A DNA stretch of 64,000 nt, taken from NCBI RefSeq assembly GCF_014174275.1, contig NZ_JABEQK010000013.1, positions 21,386 through 85,385 of the forward strand, given 5' to 3'. The notes beneath the pieces are model-generated. The model saw only the letters and a list, made by a program, of their open reading frames with translations, ran no database searches and had not been told where the DNA came from. Both the position numbers and the translations under genes were made by a program. Source of the DNA: Gluconacetobacter takamatsuzukensis. Lineage in GTDB: Bacteria; Pseudomonadota; Alphaproteobacteria; Acetobacterales; Acetobacteraceae. This document shows positions 1-8,675 of the stretch, piece by piece. How positions within the stretch are numbered: the stretch's first letter is position 1; every line of letters starts with the position of its first letter.

Positions 1-480
1 GCCGGCCTCGACCCCGATCTGCGGCCCGGCGCGGTGCTGGTGCCCCGGCATGTGCGGCTGCCCGACGGGAGGCTGCTGGCGGCGGCGCCCGCGCTGCTGG
101 CCTGGCTGGGCGATGGACGGCCCGATCGGGTGGGTACCGACCTGCTGCACAGCGACGACGTCGTGGCCACTGCCGGGCGCAAGGGCGCGCTGTTTCGCCG
201 CACCGGCTGCGCGGGGCTGGATATGGAAAGCGGGTTTGTTGCCGAGGGCGCGGAACGGGCGGGGTTGCCGTTTGCGGTGTTGCGCGTGGTGTGCGACCCG
301 GCGGGGCGGACCCTGCCGCCGGCGGCGGTGCTGGCACTGCGGCCCGATGGCGGGATCGGGCTGGGGGGAATCCTGCTGAGTGTGCTGCGTCGGCCGGTGC
401 AGATTCCGGCGCTGATTGCGTTGGGGCGGGATGCGGCGCGGGCGCGGGCAAGGGCCGTTCAGGTTTTGCGGGAGTTGTAA
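1..480 (+). CDS. hpnG: HpnG-like nucleoside phosphorylase family protein, 3' part only
   Basis: The reading frame is open from base 1 without a required start, so the 5' end lies outside the window; 159 codons are visible. The fragment carries the phosphorylase-superfamily signature DMES (in GLDMESGFVAEGAERAG) followed by LRVVCDPAGRTLPPAA, which fits the hopanoid-associated phosphorylase HpnG, thought to remove adenine from adenosylhopane to give ribosylhopane in the cytoplasm. Assignment within the wider purine/MTA phosphorylase family is by motif only; neighbouring hpn genes would lie upstream and cannot be seen. A palindromic repeat begins three bases after the stop codon. Confidence 0.6.
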   Translation, partial: AGLDPDLRPGAVLVPRHVRLPDGRLLAAAPALLAWLGDGRPDRVGTDLLHSDDVVATAGRKGALFRRTGCAGLDMESGFVAEGAERAGLPFAVLRVVCDPAGRTLPPAAVLALRPDGGIGLGGILLSVLRRPVQIPALIALGRDAARARARAVQVLREL

Positions 481-482
481 GG

Positions 483-604
483 TCTTCTTTTTCTGAAGAA
501 AAAGAAGCAAAAAGACTTTTATCCGTTCAGGGACATCGTGTGTCCCCAGCACAAAATCGCTGAACGAATCAGAAGTTTTTTGGTTCTTTTTTTCAAAAAA
601 GAAC
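483..604 (+). repeat. Palindromic double-hairpin repeat, family 1, copy 1
   Basis: Two AT-rich hairpins bracket a GC-richer centre. End A has arms CTTCTTTTTCT and AGAAAAAGAAG (484-494 and 497-507) around GA. End B has arms GTTCTTTTTT and AAAAAAGAAC (about 583-604). The inner flanks are also inverted (ATCCGTTCAGGG versus CTGAACGAAT), so the unit is one large imperfect palindrome. Three more copies lie at 31625-31744, 41881-42000 and 49230-49350. End A follows the hpnG stop by three bases. A bidirectional terminator or a MITE-like element are both possible. Confidence 0.85.
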
Positions 605-707
605 GGAAACACCGGCCCCGGGGGAATCTTGATACGGGTCAATGAGCCTTGCCCCCGCCCGGCGTTATGATGCGCGGCATAGCGGACAACAAGGGAACGG
701 TGCTTCC

Positions 708-1895
708 ATGGCCACGGCAATTCTTGCGCTCAATGCCGGCTCTTCCAGCGTAAAGTTCACGCTGTTCCATGAGGCGCGCCGCATCGCGCATGGCCAGCTG
801 GAAGGGCTGCATACCCATCCGCATTTCCGCGCCACCGGCGCCGACGGGGCGGTGCTGGTGGACCAGACCTGGCCGGCGCCGGCACCCGAGGGCGAGGACC
901 CGCATCAGGGGCCGGTGGCCAGCCTGCTGGAGTGGGTGACGTCTCATCTGGGGGATGTGCCTCTGCTGGGGGTGGGGCATCGGGTGGTGCATGGGGGGGC
1001 CGAGTTCGCGGCCCCGATCCGCATCACGCCTGAAATCCTGGAACGGCTGGAGGCGCTGACGCCGCTGGCGCCGCTGCATCAGCCGGCCAGCCTGGGGCCG
1101 ATCCGTGCCTTGCTGGCGCTGCGGCCCGACCTGCCGCAGATCGCCTGTTTCGATACCGCGTTCCACCACACTCTGCCCGTGACGGCGACGCGCCTGCCCC
1201 TGCCCGCCAGCTATGGCGCGAAGGGCGTGCGGCGCTATGGTTTCCACGGCCTGTCCTATGAATATATCGCCTCCTGCCTGCCTGGCCTGTCGCCCCGGCT
1301 GGCGTCGGGGCGGACGATCGTGGCGCATCTGGGCAACGGCGCGAGCCTGTGCGCCATGGCGGGGGCGCGCAGCATCGAGACCACGATGGGCTTCTCGGTG
1401 CTGGATGGGCTGGTGATGGGCACGCGGTGCGGGCAGATCGATCCGGGCGTGCTGCTGTACATGATGCGCGCCGAGGGGCTGGATGCGGCGGGGATCGAGG
1501 CGGTGCTGTACCATCAGGCCGGCCTGCTGGGGCTGTCGGGCGTGTCGAGCGACGTGCGGGATCTGCAGGACCGGGCGGCCGGCGACGAGGCGGCCCGCGA
1601 GGCGCTGGAGATGTTCACTTATCGGCTCGTGCAGCAGATCGGCGGCATGATCCCGGTGCTGGGTGGGCTGGACGGGCTGGTCTTTACCGCCGGGATCGGC
1701 GAGCATGATGCTGCCATCCGGCAGGCGGCCTGCGCCCGCCTGTCCTGGCTGGGCGTGCGGCTGGATGCGGCCGCCAACGATGCCCATGCCGCCGTGATCA
1801 GCACGCCGGACAGCGCGGTGGAGGTCCGGGTGATTCCGACGGACGAGGAGAGCATGATTCGCCGTCACGTCGCGGACAGTCTGATCCTGGCATAG
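708..1895 (+). CDS. ackA: Acetate kinase
   Basis: Cytoplasmic kinase interconverting acetyl phosphate plus ADP with acetate plus ATP. The 395-residue product has the family motifs in order: [10 protein letters not shown] (8-17), GHRVVHGG (90-97), [12 protein letters not shown] (147-158), [11 protein letters not shown] (177-187), AHLGNGAS (206-213) and FTAGIGEH near the C-terminus; the phosphate-binding Asn and the catalytic Asp and Arg positions look intact. ATG 708 is preferred to an upstream in-frame start because homology begins at [14 protein letters not shown] and an AAGGGAA Shine-Dalgarno sits just upstream. It lies 50 bases before xfp in the same direction, so the two probably form an operon that turns phosphoketolase-derived acetyl phosphate into acetate and ATP. 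Confidence 0.95.
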   Translation: MATAILALNAGSSSVKFTLFHEARRIAHGQLEGLHTHPHFRATGADGAVLVDQTWPAPAPEGEDPHQGPVASLLEWVTSHLGDVPLLGVGHRVVHGGAEFAAPIRITPEILERLEALTPLAPLHQPASLGPIRALLALRPDLPQIACFDTAFHHTLPVTATRLPLPASYGAKGVRRYGFHGLSYEYIASCLPGLSPRLASGRTIVAHLGNGASLCAMAGARSIETTMGFSVLDGLVMGTRCGQIDPGVLLYMMRAEGLDAAGIEAVLYHQAGLLGLSGVSSDVRDLQDRAAGDEAAREALEMFTYRLVQQIGGMIPVLGGLDGLVFTAGIGEHDAAIRQAACARLSWLGVRLDAAANDAHAAVISTPDSAVEVRVIPTDEESMIRRHVADSLILA

Positions 1896-1945
1896 TCCGG
1901 CACAGGCATGACGCCGGCCGGAAACGCAAAAGGGAAGGAACGAAA

Positions 1946-4327
1946 ATGAACGAGCCCCTTTCGGAGGCCCCGTCGGTCGCGCCTCTTTCGGAAACCGAAC
2001 TCGCCCTGTTCAACCGCTGGTGGCACGCCGCCAACTACCTGTCCGTCGGGCAGATCTACCTGATGGCCAATCCGCTTCTGCGCGAGCCGCTGCAACTGGA
2101 ACATACCAAGCCGCGCCTGCTGGGCCATTGGGGGACCACGCCGGGGCTGAATTTCCTCTGGCTGCATCTCAACCGCATCATCCGCGAGCGCAATACGTCC
2201 GTGCTCTTCATCGCCGGGCCGGGGCATGGGGCGCCGGGGCTGGTGGCCAGCACCTATCTGGAAGGCACCTACAGCGAATATTTCCCTGAAGTGTCGCAGG
2301 ATTTGGAGGGGCTGGGGCGGCTGATGAAGCAGTTCTCGTTCCCCGGCGGCATTCCGAGCCATGCGGCGGCCACGACGCCGGGTTCGATCCATGAGGGCGG
2401 CGAGCTGGGCTATTCGCTGTCGCATGCCTATGGCGCGGCGTTCGACAATCCGGACCTGGTCGTGGCCTGCGTGATCGGTGATGGCGAGGCCGAGACGGGG
2501 CCGCTGGCGACGTCGTGGCACAGCAACAAATTCGTCGATCCCGCGACCGACGGCGCGGTGCTGCCGATCCTGCACCTGAACGGCTACAAGATCGCCAACC
2601 CGACGATCCTGGCCCGTATCGCGCCGCGGGAACTGACGGCGCTGCTGCGCGGCTATGGCTACGATCCGATCTTCGTCGAGGGGCATGACCCGGACCCGAT
2701 GCACCAGAAGATGGCGGCGGCCATGGACCTGGCGTTCGACCGCATCCAGGCCATCCAGAAGGCGGCGCGCGAGGACGGGAAGACGGAACGGCCGGCATGG
2801 CCGATGATCGTGCTGCGCAGCCCCAAGGGCTGGACCGGGCCAAAGGAAATCGACGGGCTGCGGACCGAGGGTTACTGGCGGTCGCATCAGGTTCCGTTCT
2901 CGGACCTGACGCATCCGGGCCATTTGCAGGCGCTGGAGACCTGGCTGCGCAGCTACAAGCCGGAAGAGCTGTTCGACGCCTCCGGCCGCCTGTTCCCCGA
3001 GATTGCGGCCCTGGCGCCCACGGGGGCCCGGCGGATGAGCGACAACCCGCATGCCAATGGCGGGCAGTTGAAGCGGCCGCTGCGGTTGCCCGACATTGCC
3101 GATTATGCGGTGGCGGTGACCAGTCCCGGGCATGAGACCGGGGAGAGCACGCGCGTGATGGCCGCGTGGCTGCGCGACGTGATGAAAGAGAACCTGGCGT
3201 CGCGCAATTTCCGGGTCCTGTCGCCGGATGAGAACAATTCCAACCGCCTGAACGCGGTGCTGGATGCCACCAACCGGGCGTGGAATGCCGAGACGCTGGA
3301 TTATGACGACCACCTGGCGCGCGACGGCCATGTGATGGAGATCCTGAGCGAGCATACCTGCCAGGGATGGCTGGAGGGCTATCTGCTGACCGGGCGGCAC
3401 GGTTTCCTGTCCTGCTACGAGGCATTTATCCACATTGTCGATTCGATGGTGAACCAGCACGCCAAATGGCTGAAGACCGCGGCCGAGGTGCCATGGCGCC
3501 GGTCGATCGCGTCGCTGAACTACCTGCTGACATCGCATGTCTGGCGGCAGGACCATAACGGGTTCAGCCATCAGGACCCGGGCTTCATCGACCATGTGAT
3601 CAACAAGAAGGCCGAGTTCGTCCGCGTCTATCTGCCGCCCGATGCCAATACCCTGCTGTGGACCACCGCCCACTGCCTGCAGAGCTGGGACCGTATCAAC
3701 GTGATCGTGGCCGGCAAGCAGCCCGAGGCGCAATGGCTGGGGCTGGACGATGCGATCCGCCATTGCGAGGCGGGCATCGGCATCTGGGAATGGGCCAGCA
3801 ACGACAAGGGCGGCGAGCCCGACGTGGTGATGGCCTGCGCCGGCGACGTGCCGACGCTGGAGACCCTGGCGGCGGTGAAGCTGCTGCGCGAGCATGCGCC
3901 CGACCTGAAGGTGCGCGTGATCAATGTGGTGGACCTGATGACGCTGGATTCCCCCAGCCAGCATCCGCACGGGCTGGACGATGCCGGCTTCGATGCGCTG
4001 TTCACCCTCGACCGGCCGGTGATCTTTGCCTTCCACGGCTATCCGCAGCTGATCCACAAGCTGATCTATCGCCGGGCGAATGCGCGGAATTTCCATGTTC
4101 ATGGGTTCCGCGAGGAAGGGTCGACCACGACGCCGTTCGACATGGTGGTGCGCAACCATCTGGACCGGTTCCATCTGGTGTCGAACGTGATCGACCGCGT
4201 GCCGGGGCTGGCTGCCCGGGCGGCCTATGCCAAGCAGGCGATCCGCGACAAGCTGGTCGATCATACGCGCTATATCGCGGAGCATGGCCGCGACATGCCG
4301 GAAATCGAGGCCTGGCGCTGGTCGTAG
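1946..4327 (+). CDS. xfp: Xylulose-5-phosphate/fructose-6-phosphate phosphoketolase
   Basis: Thiamine-diphosphate enzyme that splits xylulose 5-phosphate or fructose 6-phosphate with phosphate into acetyl phosphate and an aldose phosphate. At 793 residues it has the usual family length. Visible signatures are [10 protein letters not shown] (61-70), GPGHGAPG (91-98), the ThDP motif [19 protein letters not shown] starting at 178, and [10 protein letters not shown] in the C-terminal half. ATG 1946 follows GGGAAGGAACGAAA, a good ribosome binding site. It is downstream of ackA on the same strand, which supplies the next step. Whether fructose 6-phosphate is used cannot be told from sequence alone. 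Confidence 0.95.
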   Translation: MNEPLSEAPSVAPLSETELALFNRWWHAANYLSVGQIYLMANPLLREPLQLEHTKPRLLGHWGTTPGLNFLWLHLNRIIRERNTSVLFIAGPGHGAPGLVASTYLEGTYSEYFPEVSQDLEGLGRLMKQFSFPGGIPSHAAATTPGSIHEGGELGYSLSHAYGAAFDNPDLVVACVIGDGEAETGPLATSWHSNKFVDPATDGAVLPILHLNGYKIANPTILARIAPRELTALLRGYGYDPIFVEGHDPDPMHQKMAAAMDLAFDRIQAIQKAAREDGKTERPAWPMIVLRSPKGWTGPKEIDGLRTEGYWRSHQVPFSDLTHPGHLQALETWLRSYKPEELFDASGRLFPEIAALAPTGARRMSDNPHANGGQLKRPLRLPDIADYAVAVTSPGHETGESTRVMAAWLRDVMKENLASRNFRVLSPDENNSNRLNAVLDATNRAWNAETLDYDDHLARDGHVMEILSEHTCQGWLEGYLLTGRHGFLSCYEAFIHIVDSMVNQHAKWLKTAAEVPWRRSIASLNYLLTSHVWRQDHNGFSHQDPGFIDHVINKKAEFVRVYLPPDANTLLWTTAHCLQSWDRINVIVAGKQPEAQWLGLDDAIRHCEAGIGIWEWASNDKGGEPDVVMACAGDVPTLETLAAVKLLREHAPDLKVRVINVVDLMTLDSPSQHPHGLDDAGFDALFTLDRPVIFAFHGYPQLIHKLIYRRANARNFHVHGFREEGSTTTPFDMVVRNHLDRFHLVSNVIDRVPGLAARAAYAKQAIRDKLVDHTRYIAEHGRDMPEIEAWRWS

Positions 4328-4332
4328 GCCTG

Positions 4333-4367
4333 TCAGGCGGCGTGGCGGCTTGCCGCCGCGCCGCTGA
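4333..4367 (+). terminator. Strong GC hairpin after xfp
   Basis: TCAGGCGGCGTGGCGGC at 4333-4349 pairs, with one bulge and one G-T pair, with GCCGCCGCGCCGCTGA at 4352-4367, six bases after the xfp stop. No T tract follows, so intrinsic termination would be weak; it may instead protect the 3' end. Confidence 0.5.
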
Positions 4368-4394
4368 CGGCGTGCCTAATTCCGATCTGTTTCA

Positions 4395-4559
4395 TCACCT
4401 ATCCATCTGATCCGGGCGGATTATTTCCGCCCGCCCTGCCGGCTGCAAACCATTTGTAAAGATGAATCTGGTTTGAATGTCCGGTCTGTTCCGGGACGCC
4501 GGGCAGGGGGAATCCGCTCCGATTCCACGGCGGTGGCGGAAAGCGTGATGGATAGGTGA
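4395..4559 (+). promoter_or_regulatory. 13-bp inverted repeat bracketing the leader of the GT2 gene
   Basis: TCACCTATCCATC at 4395-4407 is the exact reverse complement of GATGGATAGGTGA at 4547-4559. The right arm contains the AGGTGA ribosome binding site immediately before ATG 4561. Paired in a transcript, the arms would hide that site. The interval between them is otherwise without a gene. Confidence 0.45.
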
Positions 4560-4560
4560 C

Positions 4561-5985
4561 ATGAAGCTGGTCGGCGTAACACGGACGTTGAACGAAAACG
4601 ATATTATCGAATCCGTCATTCGGCATCATCTGGCCATCGTCGACCATGTCATCGTGATGGACGATGGAAGCAACGACAATACGGCGGAGATCGTGCATGC
4701 CCTGATCGAGGAAGGGCTACCTGTTTCCATCATGCAGAGACGGTGCGTGATCTTCGATGAGGGGAACAGAAATACCGTCTTGTACAATATGGCCCGGGAC
4801 AGGTTTTCGGCCGACTGGGTGCTGTTTTTCGATGCGGACGAATTTGTCGATGTCAGGCGGGTCGGCAATGACCTGAAGAGCTATCTGGCGCGTGTTCCAG
4901 ACCGATTCGATAGCGTTTCATTAGATATGTTCAATTATACCGACAGTATTTTCGACGACGGGAATGAACGGAACGTTCCGCGCAGGTTGCTGTGGCGGAC
5001 GAAAGAGCCCCTGAATGTCTTCAAGGTCGTCGTCAGGGGGAATCTGGAAGGCGACGTGTCCATCCATGCCGGCAATCATTGCGGTTATCGGGATGGTGTC
5101 CCCATGAATTCATACCGGTCCGATGCCGTCTTTATCTCTCATTATCCCAGACGGTCGGGGTGGCAGGATATCTATAAATGGGTGATCGGGCGGCTGAAAA
5201 TTACCGCCGCCGGTCACAGGGAGACGGAGAACGGAACGGGGAGTCATTATATTCATCCGTTCAATATTCTGTCGAGAAATCCGATGGAGATAATAAATAA
5301 TCATGATTTTTTCAATGTAAGGCCGAACCCCGGGACATCGGAAAAAGATACGGGATTCTATCTCGGCACGGATTTGAGATACACGGAACTTGTGGATTAC
5401 AAGGAAAAATGCATCAGGATGGTGCTGAAATATACCATGGAACTTGCGCATGATTTCGGGAAAATAATCGATAGTCATCCCGATATCTCGGACGAGGTGA
5501 GAGGGCATTTTTCCGACGGACGGGATTATCGCGGCATAGCGGACAGTTTGCGAGAATATGAGGGAGGGATTGAAACCTCCCAAAGCTCAGTCGACGCGAT
5601 CTGGTCGACCAGGAAGAACGTGAGGGACGATTCCGCCATTCTGGTCAACGGTTCGGTGCAGCCGGATAATTACAACCATTCGGCCCGGGAGGATGGGCCA
5701 TGGTGGAGCGCCGATTTTGGAGAGGAAATCGGCCTGAAGGAAATATTGGTCGTCAACCGCTTTGACCAGGACGGCGTCAGGAGCAGGTTGTTTCCGTTTG
5801 ATATCATCCTTGAAGATGGAAATGGCGATCAGAGGATAATATCGGTCGGAATCGAAAATATGAAGGCCGGGAAATATGTTCCTGTCGAGAACATTTCCGG
5901 AAATGCAAGAAAAGTTACGATATCTCTTCCCGGTCGTGACCGATATTTGAGTATTTCCCAGGTGAAGTTCTTTGTTCAGGGGTGA
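4561..5985 (+). CDS. Family 2-type glycosyltransferase with C-terminal discoidin-like domain
   Basis: A 474-residue protein. The N-terminal 90 residues form a GT-A fold: GVTRTLNENDIIESVIRHH, then VMDDGSNDNTAEIV (32-45) and the metal-binding DADEFVD (91-97), as in glycosyltransferases annotated as family 2 / DUF4422-like. Residues of about 345-474 (PWWSADFG, LKEILVVNRFD, RKVTISLPG, LSISQVKFF) resemble an F5/8 type C carbohydrate-binding fold. Donor and acceptor are unknown; a role in surface polysaccharide is inferred from the transferases nearby. Codon use and base composition are distinctly AT-richer than the flanking xfp gene, suggesting acquisition. ATG 4561 follows AGGTGAC. Confidence 0.7.
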   Translation: MKLVGVTRTLNENDIIESVIRHHLAIVDHVIVMDDGSNDNTAEIVHALIEEGLPVSIMQRRCVIFDEGNRNTVLYNMARDRFSADWVLFFDADEFVDVRRVGNDLKSYLARVPDRFDSVSLDMFNYTDSIFDDGNERNVPRRLLWRTKEPLNVFKVVVRGNLEGDVSIHAGNHCGYRDGVPMNSYRSDAVFISHYPRRSGWQDIYKWVIGRLKITAAGHRETENGTGSHYIHPFNILSRNPMEIINNHDFFNVRPNPGTSEKDTGFYLGTDLRYTELVDYKEKCIRMVLKYTMELAHDFGKIIDSHPDISDEVRGHFSDGRDYRGIADSLREYEGGIETSQSSVDAIWSTRKNVRDDSAILVNGSVQPDNYNHSAREDGPWWSADFGEEIGLKEILVVNRFDQDGVRSRLFPFDIILEDGNGDQRIISVGIENMKAGKYVPVENISGNARKVTISLPGRDRYLSISQVKFFVQG

Positions 5986-6190
5986 GCCCTGTCGGTCATT
6001 CGTGTTCTCGGTTCCATGCCCGGAGAATCGTCAGGACGATGTGGGATCTCGCTGAATCGAGGACGTTGTGAAGTGGCGTTCGGGAATATTGCGTAGGGCC
6101 TGCCGATGGGTGGGGTAGTGATGCGTATGTATGGGGTCCCGATTGATTAGGGGGACAGCGCGTTGGCCCGATATCTTGATCCCCCTGCTC

Positions 6191-7726
6191 TTACTTATGT
6201 CGGGTGGCCAGGCCGACGGCGTCGTTCCATCGGCTGCCGTTAAACGTGACGTTGATCCCTGTCTGCGGATCGTCTGGGGGGCGTAATCCTGAATAGCAAT
6301 CGGGGCAGAAGACGGTTTCACCCAGATCGGCTCGGGAAGGGAGATATTTGAATGGAAGAACCCGGACCGACATATGGCTTTTGCAGGCCGGAGATTCTAC
6401 TGTCGGGTATTTTTCGGTATCGTTACTGCCGGCCGTGAGCAATTTCCGGTATGTGCCGTTTTCCTGTATGAATAACTGATGAGTGGATGTGTTGTTGACG
6501 AGAAAACCGTCAGCGTGCCGTTGAGTCCATATAGTGTCATTGCCCGGGTAATTGGGGGCGTGAAGTCCGCTTTGGAAGTGGGAATCTTTCAGGAAGAAGA
6601 CGTCTCCGGTATCGGAGTTTATTCTTATATCGGTCGTTTCACCGGATCTTATTTCCAGATCTCTGTTTTCTGAATTATATTGCAGAGAAATTCCAGGAGG
6701 GTTTCCGAACTGTATTTTTTGATCGTCCGGGATTTTCAGGCCATGATAGAATAATCCGGCGCCCGAACGGGCATCCAGTCCGAGGGACTTCTTTCCGCCT
6801 ACCGTAAATTCAAGATGCCCATTATGGGAATTGTATTTTTGCGTGGTTGCGCCATCGCTACTATAGGTGACGATCATATCGTCTCCCATCCAGATGATGG
6901 GCGGGCAGTACGAGTCGGCCCGATCTGTTTGGCACATGGGTTTCGTCTGTCGCAGATCGATCGCGGCCGTGGAGAATTTTCCGTCCAGCATAACGGTTTT
7001 TCCGTAATAGGCGTCATCGCTGTTGACGCCCACCAATAGTCCCTGGGAGACGGACATCGGGATTCCGTGGTGAAGGGAATCGATTACCAGCAGAGCCAGG
7101 GTGCGATTGTTTGGTGCGCCGCCTGTCGTGTCCAGGCCATCCGCATAAATATCGGCCTCAAAAGCGCCCATTCCCCCGGAATGGAGAGCGGTTTCCCCCG
7201 TGTCGTCCTTGGCGACGGCCGTGAGGGCCGTTATGGATGATCGCGGACCCTGGTGATCGTGCAGCGCATCGGGGGGGCGCTCGACAATGAAGTTTCCGGC
7301 AGAGTTTACGGGGCCGTTATAGGCAGACGTGATCATCCAGTTTGTTTGACAATAGAAACTTTCTTTTGTCGGAATGGCGGATTCATGACAATTTCCCAAA
7401 AGACCTGAAATTTGGGCATAATTTTCATGGGATGTATCGATATCGCGTTTGAAGAAAAGGGAGGGCGGTGATTCTTTTTGTCTGTTTCCCTGGAGTATTA
7501 TGAAGAGGGGCCCGTTTATTGGCGTTGGGAGTGCATCGGATGGGTTTGTTCCGGGAAAAGAGATGTCTTCCAGAGAGTGGGGGTTTCGTTGCGGGATGGG
7601 AGGTCTTTTATACGGCGCGACATCGAGGGACCACGAATAGCGTGGGCGCTTCGATAGGGTACCCTGAGCGTCTGCTGTCTGAATCGATAAAATCATTATA
7701 TAGAAAAATATTTTCTGTTTTCTCAC
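6191..7726 (-). CDS. Secreted protein of unknown function
   Basis: I do not recognise this 511-residue product. GTG 7726 is chosen because AAGGGAAG lies at good spacing upstream and it yields a signal peptide (RKQKIFFYIMILSIQTADAQ). The mature part is proline-rich at first (YKRPPIPQRNPHS), then a long beta-type region rich in Asn, Asp, Gly and Ser, with short repeated-looking strands (GNPPGISLQYNSENRDLEIR) reminiscent of tail-fibre or adhesin shafts. A CPDC pair sits near the end, before INVTFNGSRWND. It is AT-rich like its neighbours and sits head-on to the GT2 gene. A surface or glycan-associated structural role is only a guess. Confidence 0.55.
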   Translation of the reverse strand: MRKQKIFFYIMILSIQTADAQGTLSKRPRYSWSLDVAPYKRPPIPQRNPHSLEDISFPGTNPSDALPTPINGPLFIILQGNRQKESPPSLFFKRDIDTSHENYAQISGLLGNCHESAIPTKESFYCQTNWMITSAYNGPVNSAGNFIVERPPDALHDHQGPRSSITALTAVAKDDTGETALHSGGMGAFEADIYADGLDTTGGAPNNRTLALLVIDSLHHGIPMSVSQGLLVGVNSDDAYYGKTVMLDGKFSTAAIDLRQTKPMCQTDRADSYCPPIIWMGDDMIVTYSSDGATTQKYNSHNGHLEFTVGGKKSLGLDARSGAGLFYHGLKIPDDQKIQFGNPPGISLQYNSENRDLEIRSGETTDIRINSDTGDVFFLKDSHFQSGLHAPNYPGNDTIWTQRHADGFLVNNTSTHQLFIQENGTYRKLLTAGSNDTEKYPTVESPACKSHMSVRVLPFKYLPSRADLGETVFCPDCYSGLRPPDDPQTGINVTFNGSRWNDAVGLATRHK

Positions 7727-7876
7727 GGTTTCTTCCCTTTTCGCGATGGTGTTGACTTGGGGGAAGGCGATTTTCCTGGAGCGTGCCGAAGGCGCAGGAC
7801 AGGACTGCAAGGGGTTTGAAGATCGACCTCGTGGGGCAGGAAAGTCCGTGATATGGCTTGTGGAGTATGTGGTTTT

Positions 7877-8572
7877 TCAGGATTTGCTCTGGATGTCGAA
7901 CAGGCGTTTTGTTTTTTGCAGTTCGCTCCAATGTTTTCCGTCTTCTCGATAGGTATAGTGCTTGTAAATTTCGAAACCGGCGCTTGAAGCGTGCTCCATG
8001 GTGATGAGTTTCACCATGTTTCTGTATTCGTAGAATATATCTGTCTTGCAAAAGAGCGTGTCCATGATTGTCTGCGTTCCGGTTAAATCGAACACGTCGT
8101 AGGGTACATAGTCGCTCGTCATGTTTTCTTTTTCATAATGCCTTTCCAGGTTCAGGAATATTTTCTTTAAAATAGCCTTCAGCAGGAAGCTGTTCGACCG
8201 TCCGGCGATGACGGTGTTCATGACGTTTATCACCTCGTCATCATTTCTTTCCCATCCCTTTCCGAACAACAGAATATCGTATGTGGAGAGTTTTTCTAAG
8301 GTTGCGGGAAGGAGATGGGGTTCTCTCTCTGCTATGCCCGTGTGGGCATCGACGTACATGCCGCCGTATTCGAGAAGAAGAATGATACGGGATATGTCGG
8401 ATTTGGCCGCCGGGATTGTGATCGAATTATAGATGGTTTTCAGTTTTTTGTTTTTTATCAATGGTATGACGTCTCTGTCCGTAAAAACCTTGAACCCTGG
8501 GAAATATTTGTCCCACTCCGCCTTTGAATGCGGGTGCGGTATTTCGGGATGGGACCAATAGGTGAACAGCAT
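7877..8572 (-). CDS. GT32-like (capsular/OCH1-type) glycosyltransferase
   Basis: A 231-residue protein of the Gly_transf_sug type. It begins LFTYWSHPEIPHPH, the usual short N-terminal strand, and has the core AAKSDISRIILLLEYGG followed by MYVDAHTGI. In this family the last segment normally reads GGxYxDxD; here residues 75-77 are Asp-Ala-His, so the second Asp of the DXD is replaced. ATG 8572 is preceded by a weak AAGGTAG. The gene is AT-rich and lies between the secreted orphan and the large glycosyltransferase, all on the minus strand with gaps of 150 and 103 bases. Substrate unknown. Confidence 0.65.
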   Translation of the reverse strand: MLFTYWSHPEIPHPHSKAEWDKYFPGFKVFTDRDVIPLIKNKKLKTIYNSITIPAAKSDISRIILLLEYGGMYVDAHTGIAEREPHLLPATLEKLSTYDILLFGKGWERNDDEVINVMNTVIAGRSNSFLLKAILKKIFLNLERHYEKENMTSDYVPYDVFDLTGTQTIMDTLFCKTDIFYEYRNMVKLITMEHASSAGFEIYKHYTYREDGKHWSELQKTKRLFDIQSKS

Positions 8573-8675
8573 CCTGGCTACCTTGCTGTGTGGAATGCGG
8601 GAAATTGCGGATTCTGTGACGGCTGGGGTGGAATCGGTTGCCGTGATGCGAGACGGTGGAACAGTGTATTGAGGC

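Noticed and set aside
639..1868. Long open frame opposite ackA, and similar frames opposite xfp, clpB, sldA, miaA, ilvB
   Set aside because: They are shadows caused by third-position G/C bias: Arg/Gln/His/Pro-rich, without domains or ribosome binding sites.
4561..8572. Prophage remnant, because the secreted orphan looks fibre-like
   Set aside because: No integrase, capsid, terminase or lysis genes, and the flanks are glycosyltransferases.
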